Positions 43,105-50,594 of a DNA stretch of 64,000 nucleotides are shown one piece after another. Origin of the DNA: Flagellimonas hymeniacidonis (GTDB lineage Bacteria > Bacteroidota > Bacteroidia > Flavobacteriales > Flavobacteriaceae); contig NZ_VRUR01000002.1 in NCBI RefSeq assembly GCF_008040165.1, forward strand, positions 124,001-188,000, written 5' to 3'. Under the pieces are notes generated by a model. That model had not been told where the DNA came from. It saw only the letters and a list, made by a program, of their open reading frames with translations, and made no database searches. The position numbers and the translations under genes were made by a program. Position 1 is the first letter of the stretch. Each line of letters begins with the position of its first letter.

Positions 43105-44219
43105 TCATTATCAACTATAATCGGCCATTGAATGATAGGGTGTTTCTTGGGAGCAACATACGCTTCCAATGCCTTTAATTTCAATTCGATAGCATCTAGC
43201 TTTTCCAAAGTTTTTATCTGAATGATCTTTGTTCCTCCTGCGGGAACGGTAAAAACTGGTGAACTGGAGTAAAAGGTATAGGGCATTTGATTTTCAAACA
43301 GAAGATCAGTACTTGAAACATTCTTTAAAGTGACCTTTAAAATAGAAGTGTTATCGATATAAGTAGCTTCCTCTACAGTGATGCAGGCTTTTAATAAGGG
43401 AGTCAAATGCTCTTCTTTTCCAACCATAAGCGAATTAAAAACTGCAACGGTCCTCCCTGCAAACAGCGCTTCCTTTAAAGCAGCTTCCGACCTTTCTTTT
43501 GCAAAAACCAATGTAATGGGCCTACTATGGCCTTTTTCAGTATAGTCCCAATCAATTAAATCATGAACATCACTGGTTCCCATGATGGTTAAGTTGTTTT
43601 CCAAAGCGAGCGCGAAGGATTCAGCTGCATAATCGCCAGTATTTATGACCTCAATACCATGTAATTCTCCATTCTTAATTCGGTCTTTCTGAAAATTACT
43701 CAAATTGGGATTTCCGTTAGGATTTTGTGGATACCAAGCGGGATGATTCCAAAATACAAAAGCACCTTGTTTTTTAGCAGTAGCAAACGAGTCTTCTGCA
43801 TCTTCTTCTAACAATTCATTGGCATCAGAGATAAAAATGGCATTGCTATGCCCAATAGGGGCACTTCTTGTAATTTCTGACCCATGAACAATAATTAAAT
43901 CATGATTCTTGGCTTCTTGTAATGCCAATTCAAAAGAACGGTTTCTATCTGGATGAGGAATATCTTTTAAATGAGGTTGATACTCCAAATGCTCGGTTAG
44001 CGAGATTACGTCTAAATTGTCTCGTAGCGCTTCCATCACCCTAATGGTGGGCCAGACATTTCCATCTGAGAAAACGGTATGTTGGTGTAAATCAGTCTTC
44101 AAAGTGGTATAACCGGGAATATCTGGAAAAATAATGGCACCAGTGCTTTTATGGGAATGTTCTTGGGCAGTTAACACAACAGAAAAAAGCAACGTAAAGA
44201 AGAATGGATGGAATTTCAT
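43101..44219 (-). CDS. Exported PHP-domain phosphoesterase (Sb-PDE-like)
   Basis: About 372 residues from the ATG at 44217-44219 (MKFHPFFFTLLFSVVL), chosen for the signal peptide. The PHP metal motifs are DLHQHTVFSDG, SLTEHLEY, VHGSEIT, WNHPAW and GTSDVHD, giving a complete multinuclear metal site. The C-terminal about 100 residues form a beta-sandwich (LKVTLKNVSSTDLLF). It is related to secreted phosphodiesterases such as the Sphingobium haloalkyl-phosphate enzyme. It should release phosphate from diesters in the periplasm. A TAACTTTG promoter box lies 14 nt upstream. Confidence 0.9.
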   Translation of the reverse strand: MKFHPFFFTLLFSVVLTAQEHSHKSTGAIIFPDIPGYTTLKTDLHQHTVFSDGNVWPTIRVMEALRDNLDVISLTEHLEYQPHLKDIPHPDRNRSFELALQEAKNHDLIIVHGSEITRSAPIGHSNAIFISDANELLEEDAEDSFATAKKQGAFVFWNHPAWYPQNPNGNPNLSNFQKDRIKNGELHGIEVINTGDYAAESFALALENNLTIMGTSDVHDLIDWDYTEKGHSRPITLVFAKERSEAALKEALFAGRTVAVFNSLMVGKEEHLTPLLKACITVEEATYIDNTSILKVTLKNVSSTDLLFENQMPYTFYSSSPVFTVPAGGTKIIQIKTLEKLDAIELKLKALEAYVAPKKHPIIQWPIIVDND

Positions 44220-44233
44220 AAGTGTGGTTTTCT

Positions 44234-44241
44234 CAAAGTTA
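44234..44241 (-). promoter_or_regulatory. Promoter -7 box of the PHP gene (TAACTTTG)
   Basis: A minus-strand exact TAnnTTTG match 14 nt before the ATG. Confidence 0.55.
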
Positions 44242-44325
44242 TAAAAACTACCATGTAGCAAAGGAGATAAAAAGTTTTTTCTTGATTAAGAAACGGTTAT
44301 TAATAAGAAGTTATACTTTAAATAC

Positions 44326-44964
44326 TCATTCCTTAACCCAACGAAGTACGGAGAAAACCATCCAAAAAAACGTTCCGAATGCAAACGTCATCAGCCATAC
44401 TTTGGAGTGTCCCAAGCTTAAAATTATTTCATTGGATAGCAAATGGGGTTGCGCTACTATATCCCATGAGTTAAACCGAAGGAAGCGACCCACATAAACA
44501 CCATATCCGCTCAACAAACAAATACCAAAAACACTGAATAGTGCCCATCGTTCTTGCAAGTGATCACATAAGAACTTGAATACGTCAATTAGAGATAGAA
44601 TTCCTAAAATTAATCCGTTATAAGCAAAAACAAATACAATGAAAAGATCAAACCACTTCCAGAAAGAATATTCATTATGTAGATGTATGAGATCCGTAAT
44701 AATGTAAGGAGCATTTGGAATGAGGCTCAACCAAATTAAAAATAATATGGAACGGGTGCGGTTTTTAATTTTTTTATAGGGATACCAAAACATTGTTTGG
44801 GTAAGTATGTATGGCAAAGCAGCTAAGAACAGGTTCCAAATTAAGAAACCGTAAAAAGAGGAGCCTGTAAATAAGGCCCTGATCAATACTAGTATTGTTG
44901 CAAATAGCAAAGAAAAAAGTAGTGTTCTGTAATGCACTAGTATAAATAACAAGTGTCTAATCAT
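44326..44964 (-). CDS. DUF1361-domain membrane protein
   Basis: A 212-residue polytopic membrane protein with about six helices. DUF1361 features are WLSLIPNAPYIITDLIHL, WFDLFIVFVFAYNGLILG, and VYVGRFLRFNSWDI. The conserved Pro-Asn-Ala-Pro-Tyr and Asp-Leu-His turns are typical of this uncharacterised family. It follows creD on the same strand but a strong terminator separates them, so it should have its own promoter. Confidence 0.88.
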   Translation of the reverse strand: MIRHLLFILVHYRTLLFSLLFATILVLIRALFTGSSFYGFLIWNLFLAALPYILTQTMFWYPYKKIKNRTRSILFLIWLSLIPNAPYIITDLIHLHNEYSFWKWFDLFIVFVFAYNGLILGILSLIDVFKFLCDHLQERWALFSVFGICLLSGYGVYVGRFLRFNSWDIVAQPHLLSNEIILSLGHSKVWLMTFAFGTFFWMVFSVLRWVKE

Positions 44965-44986
44965 GATGTGTATTTAAAAGCTGTTG

Positions 44987-45020
44987 AAAAAGCACTGTTC
45001 CAGCTAATCTGGAACAGTGC
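44987..45020 (-). terminator. Terminator of creD
   Basis: Perfect 12-bp stem GCACTGTTCCAG (44992-45003) with CTGGAACAGTGC (45009-45020) and a 5-nt loop. On the minus strand it is followed by TTTTTC, starting 9 nt past the creD stop. Confidence 0.92.
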
Positions 45021-45029
45021 AATGATCTG

Positions 45030-46388
45030 CTAGGCCGGCGGTTGGCTTCCTGACCAATCAATTTTTCTAGAAGTGAACATGATAATGCTCAAAATGATGA
45101 ACAGGCCAATGCTTCCAACGAGCAAGGCATAATCTTCCAATTGAATGATGACAAAAATGAACGTGTATAGACTAAACATGGACCCTAAAACCAGTAAGGT
45201 GAACTTTGCATTTTTAAGAATGGACCTTGAGTAGATGGTAATCAAGCTAACGACAGATACGCCAGAAACCAGATAGGCAAACAAGTAATTTTGATGCTCA
45301 GAAATGGAAATCAATAAGGTATAGAACATAACCAATGCTAGGCCAATCATTAAATATTGAAAGGGATGTATGGCTATTTTACTGCTGATTTGAATCAACA
45401 GGAAAACCAAGAGTGTTAGCCCAATAATCATGAGTCCGTATTTACTTGTTCTTTCAGTCTTTTGATAGTCATCAATTGGGACCAAAAACTCAGTTCCAAA
45501 AGAGAAATCGGATAAATCAGGTAAAGAATCAAAAAAGTATTGTCCAAACCTGCGATTGGTTTCCAGAACCTTCCATTTGGCTTCAAAACCATTGTCTGAA
45601 ATCTTTTTGTCTTCAATATCTGGTAAAAAATTACCATTAAAACTGGGGGAATGCCAATTAGACTTCATGAATACTTGGGTTTCTTTTCCAATAGGAATAA
45701 ATTGAAGTGTTTGACTCCCGTTGATTTTAAAATTAGATGCGAATGCAAGTGGGTTTTTCTGTACTGCTTCTAAGTTTTCCAAAAAACTGGATTCCAAGGT
45801 GTTCATATAAGAATTATCAAATTTGGGCTTAAGTGCGTATTCTTTCTCTCCCAATTGGATTTTTACAGTATTTCTAATCCCTTTTAAATTGCTCGTTTTA
45901 AATAGTACAGTGGCTTTGTTCCATAGGATATTTTCTTTGGCTATTTCTTTTTCAGAAAAATCTAGACTATCGAAGGTTCCATTCAAATGGGTATCGGCTG
46001 TATATACTGCAGACTCATAAATACCACGTTTCAAGGGTTGGGTTTGTACCGAAGCATCAATGTCCAGTTCCTGCGGAAAGAAATAAGCCACATGCCTTAC
46101 GGCTTTTTGACTTTTTAAGAATGTCTTGGTTTTTTCGTCAAATAACTTTTCTTCTACAAATACGTTGTATGGGATTTTTAAAATAGGTCCGTTGAGGACT
46201 ACTTGGTTTCCCCATTTGGTGTTTATTTCATCTATTACCTGAGTTTGCCTGTATCCTCTTTCTCTAATAAGGTCCTTTACAAAACTAAGTGGGATCAATA
46301 AAATTAGAATTAAGAACCCTACGGTTAGCATTTTAGCTGAGATTGAGTTTTTGAACCAGTTACCGATTTTTCGTTTCTGTGTTGTCAT
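45030..46388 (-). CDS. creD: CreD-family inner-membrane protein
   Basis: A 452-residue CreD protein. It has an N-terminal helix (about 20-38), the hallmark RERGYRQTQVIDEINTKWG, a long periplasmic beta domain, and five or six C-terminal helices starting near KYGLMIIGLTLLVF. In E. coli, CreD belongs to the CreBC regulon and affects envelope integrity; here no CreBC genes are present. A winged-helix regulator and a membrane-protein gene lie directly upstream, and the same palindrome precedes creD and that operon. This suggests local repression and release. Confidence 0.93.
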   Translation of the reverse strand: MTTQKRKIGNWFKNSISAKMLTVGFLILILLIPLSFVKDLIRERGYRQTQVIDEINTKWGNQVVLNGPILKIPYNVFVEEKLFDEKTKTFLKSQKAVRHVAYFFPQELDIDASVQTQPLKRGIYESAVYTADTHLNGTFDSLDFSEKEIAKENILWNKATVLFKTSNLKGIRNTVKIQLGEKEYALKPKFDNSYMNTLESSFLENLEAVQKNPLAFASNFKINGSQTLQFIPIGKETQVFMKSNWHSPSFNGNFLPDIEDKKISDNGFEAKWKVLETNRRFGQYFFDSLPDLSDFSFGTEFLVPIDDYQKTERTSKYGLMIIGLTLLVFLLIQISSKIAIHPFQYLMIGLALVMFYTLLISISEHQNYLFAYLVSGVSVVSLITIYSRSILKNAKFTLLVLGSMFSLYTFIFVIIQLEDYALLVGSIGLFIILSIIMFTSRKIDWSGSQPPA

Positions 46389-46399
46389 AAAATATATTT

Positions 46400-46420
46400 A
46401 AAGTACTTTGAATTTCAAAG
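46400..46420. promoter_or_regulatory. Palindromic operator before creD
   Basis: The core ACTTTGAATTTCAAAGT (46405-46421) is an odd-length palindrome; including the AAAG-TA left flank, a 21-bp block matches the site at 47345-47365 at 20 of 21 positions. It lies 11 nt upstream of the creD ATG. Confidence 0.7.
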
Positions 46421-46440
46421 TGAATGAATAAAAAAAATGA

Positions 46441-46734
46441 TTATTGATTTTTGATTAAATTTTCTAATGCTTCTATATGTTTTTTAAAGGATAATTTGCC
46501 AAGAGGTGTGGCAGTATATCGCGTATTAGGTTTTTTGCCGATAAAAGACTTTTCTATTTTTATGTATTCCGCTTTTTCCAATGTTTTGGTGTGGCTTGCC
46601 AAATTTCCATCCGTTACATTGAGCAGTTCTTTGAGCCTGTTGAAATCGACTTCTTGGTTAACCATCAATATGGACATTATACCCAAGCGGATACGATGAT
46701 CAAATAATTTATTGATGTTGTCAATAAGACCCAT
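46441..46734 (-). CDS. Winged-helix DNA-binding regulator
   Basis: A 97-residue regulator starting at the ATG at 46732-46734 (MGLIDNINKLFDHR). An upstream in-frame ATG overlaps the preceding gene and is unlikely. The winged-helix fold is visible as RLGIMSILMVNQEVDFNRLK, the recognition helix VTDGNLASHTKTLEKAEY, and the wing GKKPNTRYTATPLG. It starts one base after the stop of the membrane-protein gene (46736), so the two are coupled. Shared palindromes before this operon and creD make it the probable DNA-binding repressor of both. Confidence 0.9.
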   Translation of the reverse strand: MGLIDNINKLFDHRIRLGIMSILMVNQEVDFNRLKELLNVTDGNLASHTKTLEKAEYIKIEKSFIGKKPNTRYTATPLGKLSFKKHIEALENLIKNQ

Positions 46735-46735
46735 G

Positions 46736-47341
46736 TTACGCTTTTTCTTCCTTGAAATAGATAAGACTGCCGTATATAATATGTAAAACACCAAACCCTA
46801 GTATCCAGAACCAAAATCCATAGCCAGGGAGTGCTGCACAGATTAGCCCTAAAATGATTTCGGCATATCCTAAATACTTTACGTTACCAATGGTGTACTT
46901 AGAGGCATTTACCAATGCCAATCCATAAAAAATTAGCATTAAGGAGCCAGTAAGTCCATAATGTTGACTGTTTAATTTTATTAAAATATAAACACCTCCC
47001 GTAACCAATGGAATCAAAAAGTTGATGAGCAACCGTTTACTAGTTTCGTCCCATACCTTTTCATTGTTTTTTCTTGCCTTTTTGGAGGTCAATAAATAGG
47101 CTGTTACCAGGCTTAACACTGCAACAGCAATTAAAACACCAATAATCATTCTAAAGTTCCAGCTATGTAGGACCACATAATCTCCTTTAGGTAAAAGGAA
47201 CATATAAGTCAGTATTGCACCTGTTATGGCGTAGATGCCAGCAAGGATTCCAGAAAGGCCGCTAAGTGAGATAAATCGGGAGGACCGATTCATCATGTCC
47301 TTGATTTGGGAAATGTCTTCCAAGTATTTTTTTGATTCCAT
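46736..47341 (-). CDS. Multi-helix membrane protein of the creD-linked operon
   Basis: A 201-residue membrane protein with a cytosolic N-terminal helix (MESKKYLEDISQIKDMMNRS) and six predicted helices, including RFISLSGLSGILAGIYAITG and a closing GFWFWILGFGVLHIIYGSLIYF. I know no characterised function. Genes of this type often precede a winged-helix regulator in Bacteroidota, and here the ATG of that regulator lies one base beyond the stop. It may act as a membrane sensor that controls the regulator. A 21-bp palindromic site lies 3 nt before its ATG. Confidence 0.8.
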   Translation of the reverse strand: MESKKYLEDISQIKDMMNRSSRFISLSGLSGILAGIYAITGAILTYMFLLPKGDYVVLHSWNFRMIIGVLIAVAVLSLVTAYLLTSKKARKNNEKVWDETSKRLLINFLIPLVTGGVYILIKLNSQHYGLTGSLMLIFYGLALVNASKYTIGNVKYLGYAEIILGLICAALPGYGFWFWILGFGVLHIIYGSLIYFKEEKA

Positions 47342-47344
47342 TTT

Positions 47345-47365
47345 AAAGTACTTTGAAATTCAAAG
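47345..47365. promoter_or_regulatory. Palindromic operator before the membrane protein-regulator operon
   Basis: The core CTTTGAAATTCAAAG (47351-47365) has AAAGTA on its left. It matches the creD site at 20 of 21 positions, differing only at the central A/T. It ends 3 nt before the ATG, so binding would block initiation. Confidence 0.7.
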
Positions 47366-47422
47366 TTAAAATATTTTTCGTTTTACAACAGTTTTATTTT
47401 AAAAATTAGATGAATTACATCT

Positions 47423-47430
47423 TATTTTTG
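47423..47430 (+). promoter_or_regulatory. Promoter -7 box (TATTTTTG)
   Basis: An exact TAnnTTTG match ending 4 nt before the ATG at 47435, implying a leaderless or nearly leaderless mRNA. Confidence 0.5.
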
Positions 47431-47434
47431 ATTT

Positions 47435-47800
47435 ATGAACCCAGCGGAAGACTATATTCTAAATCAAGAAGAACCCTTTAAAAGTATTTTATTGCAGCTA
47501 CAGGTGCTCATTGAAACCACTATTCCAGAGTTGGAGTTGAAATTTAAATACAGAATTCCATTTTATTATTTAGAGGGCAAGCCATTTTGCTATTTAAATG
47601 TGTCGGCTAAAAAAAAGTATGTGGATGTTGGGTTCTGGAGTGCTGCCCATATAACTGCACATCTTGATAAATTGACAACGGATGGAAGAAAGGTGATGAA
47701 ATCCTTGCGTTATACCACTTTGGAACAAATAGATGGTCAAGTTTTTGTTGAAGTCTTACAAGATGCCTTTAGTGTCAACCACAAAGGGTTTTGGAAATAG
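47435..47800 (+). CDS. DUF1801-domain protein
   Basis: A 121-residue YdhG-like protein of the DUF1801 family. It has ILLQLQVLIETTIPELELKFKYRIPFYY near residues 19-46, GKPFCYLNVSAKKKYVDVGF, and a C-terminal DGRKVMKSLRYTTLEQID. The fold is small alpha/beta and cytosolic, possibly ligand-binding; family function is unresolved. It is a single gene divergent from the creD-linked operon. Confidence 0.88.
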   Translation: MNPAEDYILNQEEPFKSILLQLQVLIETTIPELELKFKYRIPFYYLEGKPFCYLNVSAKKKYVDVGFWSAAHITAHLDKLTTDGRKVMKSLRYTTLEQIDGQVFVEVLQDAFSVNHKGFWK

Positions 47801-47912
47801 AAAATTCTTCTAGTACAACAAAGAAGGATTTTACATCCGAAGGTATTAAATTCTTATATTTATTGGTGTTGTAGAAAGTTAACGTTAGAACAGGACTCAA
47901 AGCGATAGATTA

Positions 47913-49028
47913 ATGAAACGAAGGTCTTTTTTGGAGAAAGTTGCGCTTTCGGGTGCACTTGTCGGAATTGCCCCGACCATTTCATGTACCAATTCCAAAG
48001 GAAAGCTGAAAATCTTGGTATTGGGTGGAACAAATTTTTTGGGCCCAGCCATAGTTAATAGTTGTGTTGCTAATGGACATGCTGTTACACTTTTTAATAG
48101 AGGAATAACCAACCCAGACCTTTTCTCTGGTATTCTCCCTCAGATTAAAGGGGATAGGGAAGATGGCAAAAACTGCTATGAGCCCTTGCAAGAAACCCAC
48201 TGGGACGTTGTGTTTGATGTTTGGCCCCAACGCGCCAAATTGGTGGAAGAAGCTACGGAAGCATTGAAATCATTTGCCAAACACTATGTATTTGTTTCCA
48301 GTGTTGCAGTTTACAAGGATTTTAATGAAGCGGGAAGAAATGAAGATGATTCAGTTTTAACTTTACCAAAAGATAAATCTACTTGGAGTTATCCTGAGGA
48401 AAAAATAGCCTCTGAAAATTTTGTCGTCAAACGTTTTCCCAAAAATCACACTATACTTCGTCCTGGGCCTATAAAGGGATGGAGAGACCCTGCCCATGAT
48501 CTCTTATACTGGATTTTAAAATTGCAACGAGATCAGAATGTTTTAGCTCCTGGTTCAGGAACTGACCCCCTTCAGTTTATCGATGTAAAAGATGTAGGAA
48601 GATTTGCAACAACTGCATTAGAAAACAAGCTCTTTGGAGTTTATAATTGTGTTGGACCGACCAAAGAGACGCTTAACTGGAAAAATTTCCTTGAAACGGC
48701 AAAATCACATTTAAACTCGAAATCAAACTTATTTTGGTCGAGTAGAAAGTTTTTGGAAACTCATCAAGTCTATCCCTGGGATAGCCTTCCACTGTGGGCT
48801 CCCACCTCTGACGACTATTTTATGGAAGTGAGTAATGCCAAAGCTGTTGCAGCGGGATTTAGTTACACCCCAATTGAGAAAACATTAGATGATTGTCTGG
48901 CTTGGTGCAATAGACAAGGGGAAATTGATATGGTTTTTGGAACAGGGAATGACCCCATTGGAATTACACATGAAAAGGAACTTGAGGTAATTTCAGGAAT
49001 TGTGAAAGAAGCGCAAACAAATGAATAG
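47913..49028 (+). CDS. Tat-exported NAD-dependent epimerase/dehydratase-like protein
   Basis: A 371-residue SDR-fold protein with a twin-Arg signal (MKRRSFLEKVALSG) that also contains a lipobox-like TISC, Cys 25, so it may be a Tat-exported lipoprotein. The Rossmann motif is LVLGGTNFLGPAIV. The active-site region has YVFVSSVAVYKD, and FIDVKDVGRFATTALE matches the extended SDR group. Export by Tat suggests that it folds with bound NAD(P) before transport. The substrate is unknown. It is a single gene, convergent with kdsA. Confidence 0.87.
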   Translation: MKRRSFLEKVALSGALVGIAPTISCTNSKGKLKILVLGGTNFLGPAIVNSCVANGHAVTLFNRGITNPDLFSGILPQIKGDREDGKNCYEPLQETHWDVVFDVWPQRAKLVEEATEALKSFAKHYVFVSSVAVYKDFNEAGRNEDDSVLTLPKDKSTWSYPEEKIASENFVVKRFPKNHTILRPGPIKGWRDPAHDLLYWILKLQRDQNVLAPGSGTDPLQFIDVKDVGRFATTALENKLFGVYNCVGPTKETLNWKNFLETAKSHLNSKSNLFWSSRKFLETHQVYPWDSLPLWAPTSDDYFMEVSNAKAVAAGFSYTPIEKTLDDCLAWCNRQGEIDMVFGTGNDPIGITHEKELEVISGIVKEAQTNE

Positions 49029-49051
49029 ATTAGTTGCTCAAAAGTTAGATT

Positions 49052-49870
49052 TTAAAGACCTACAACAACTTTTCTGAGTGCAACCAAGTCACCAAGCAAT
49101 TTTTCTAGTAAACTCAAATCTAACATATTGGCACCATCACTCTTGGCATTAGCAGGGTCAAAATGGGTTTCCATAAAAAGTCCGTCTACACCTGCGGCAA
49201 TACCTGCACGGGCCATAGTGCCAATAAGAGCGGGTCTACCTCCGGTAACACCAGAAGATTGATTGGGCTGTTGCAAGGAATGTGTAACGTCTAACACAAC
49301 CGGAGCATATTGCTTCATAGTGGGGATACCCCTAAAGTCAACAACCATATCTTGATAACCGAACATAGTACCTCGGTCGGTAATCCATGCTTGGTCATTA
49401 CCAGAATCGGTAACTTTTTTAACGGCATGTTTCATGCTTTCAGGAGACATAAACTGTCCCTTTTTTAAATTGACGGTTTTGCCTGTTTTGGCTGCAGCAA
49501 CCACCAAGTCCGTTTGTCTAACCAAAAAAGCAGGAATTTGAAGTACATCAACATATTCGGCGGCCATTGCCGCATCTTGTTCAGTATGTATATCCGTTAC
49601 CGTAGGAACTTTAAAAGTTTCCGATACTTTTCTAAGGATTTTCAAAGCTTTTTCATCGCCAATACCAGTAAAAGAATCGATACGGCTACGATTCGCTTTT
49701 TTAAAACTTCCTTTAAAAATATATGGGATTTCCAGTTTGTCCGTAATTTCCACTGCTTGTTCCGCAATGCGAAGTGCCATATCTTCTCCCTCAATGGCAC
49801 ATGGGCCTGCAAGCAAGAAAAAATTATCACTTTTTGTATGTTTTAACTGGGGAATTACGTCTAATTGCAT
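49052..49870 (-). CDS. kdsA: 3-deoxy-8-phosphooctulonate synthase
   Basis: KdsA condenses phosphoenolpyruvate and arabinose-5-phosphate to KDO-8-phosphate for lipopolysaccharide. The ATG at 49868-49870 gives 272 residues, the usual length; a far upstream in-frame ATG would add 72 foreign residues. Motifs are FFLLAGPCAIEG, FKGSFKKANRSRIDSF, DIHTEQDAAMAAEY, ITDRGTMFGYQDMVVD and DGLFMETHFDPANA. A TATTTTTG box lies 15 nt upstream on the minus strand. The second ATG before it (at 49877-49879) is out of frame. Confidence 0.97.
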   Translation of the reverse strand: MQLDVIPQLKHTKSDNFFLLAGPCAIEGEDMALRIAEQAVEITDKLEIPYIFKGSFKKANRSRIDSFTGIGDEKALKILRKVSETFKVPTVTDIHTEQDAAMAAEYVDVLQIPAFLVRQTDLVVAAAKTGKTVNLKKGQFMSPESMKHAVKKVTDSGNDQAWITDRGTMFGYQDMVVDFRGIPTMKQYAPVVLDVTHSLQQPNQSSGVTGGRPALIGTMARAGIAAGVDGLFMETHFDPANAKSDGANMLDLSLLEKLLGDLVALRKVVVGL

Positions 49871-49885
49871 CAATACATGTTTTGG

Positions 49886-49893
49886 CAAAAATA
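49886..49893 (-). promoter_or_regulatory. Promoter -7 box of kdsA (TATTTTTG)
   Basis: A minus-strand exact TAnnTTTG match 15 nt before the kdsA ATG. Confidence 0.55.
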
Positions 49894-49940
49894 CTATTTT
49901 GAGAAAGTATTTGTTATAACAATACCAAATTAACCTACAA

Positions 49941-50498
49941 ATGCATAGAACTATCCTTTTGGCAATGCTACTTTGCAGCTCCTTAATGCACGCCCAGTTT
50001 GGCAAAAACTGTGAGGTAAGGCAGTTAAAACTTAATGTTTTCAATCCCGGTTTGGAATATGAAATGGCACTTGGCGTAAATAGCACTTTGGATTTTAGGG
50101 TAGCATGGCAGGTTGCTTTGGAGCCTGCAAGCTCACAACCTCTTGAGAACTATGATTTTTTTCCGGCAATCACCGTTCAAAATAGGTATTACCATAATTT
50201 TAATGGTAGGCAACGAAGTGGACGACAGATTTATGGTAATTCTGGAAATTACGTAGCTCCCACTGTGGCTTTATTTTCACCAGGAGATAGAGTAGTGGAA
50301 AATAGGTTGGTTGATGGAATACACGCCTATGGTGGATTAGTTTATGGAGTTCAGCGAAGCTATAATTCTGGATTGAGTTTTTCTATTGATGCTGGAGCAG
50401 CATATTATGCAGGACCTTTTGAAGGTGGTATTCATCCAGTTGTTAATTTAAGCTTGGGGTGGATTATTAGCGAGAAAAGATGGTGTGTTGGAAGATAA
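49941..50498 (+). CDS. Outer-membrane beta-barrel-like secreted protein
   Basis: A 185-residue protein with a signal peptide (MHRTILLAMLLCSSLMHAQ). The mature part has alternating amphipathic strands (LKLNVFNPGLEYEMAL, VQNRYYHNF, GVQRSYNSGLSFSIDAGAAYY), consistent with a small eight-strand-type barrel or a periplasmic beta protein. No named family was recognised. It is divergent from kdsA, 70 nt away, and upstream of typA, which has its own promoter. Confidence 0.75.
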   Translation: MHRTILLAMLLCSSLMHAQFGKNCEVRQLKLNVFNPGLEYEMALGVNSTLDFRVAWQVALEPASSQPLENYDFFPAITVQNRYYHNFNGRQRSGRQIYGNSGNYVAPTVALFSPGDRVVENRLVDGIHAYGGLVYGVQRSYNSGLSFSIDAGAAYYAGPFEGGIHPVVNLSLGWIISEKRWCVGR

Positions 50499-50566
50499 TT
50501 GGAATGCCCTCAAAATCAATAAGATAAAAATAACATTTGATAGTGCTAACAAGAGGAAAATAGCAG

Positions 50567-50574
50567 TATCTTTG
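50567..50574 (+). promoter_or_regulatory. Promoter -7 box of typA (TATCTTTG)
   Basis: An exact TAnnTTTG match 20 nt before the ATG. A TTTG at 50536-50539 is present but further away than the usual -33 spacing. Confidence 0.6.
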
Positions 50575-50594
50575 CGGGCTTAAAATTTTAGATT

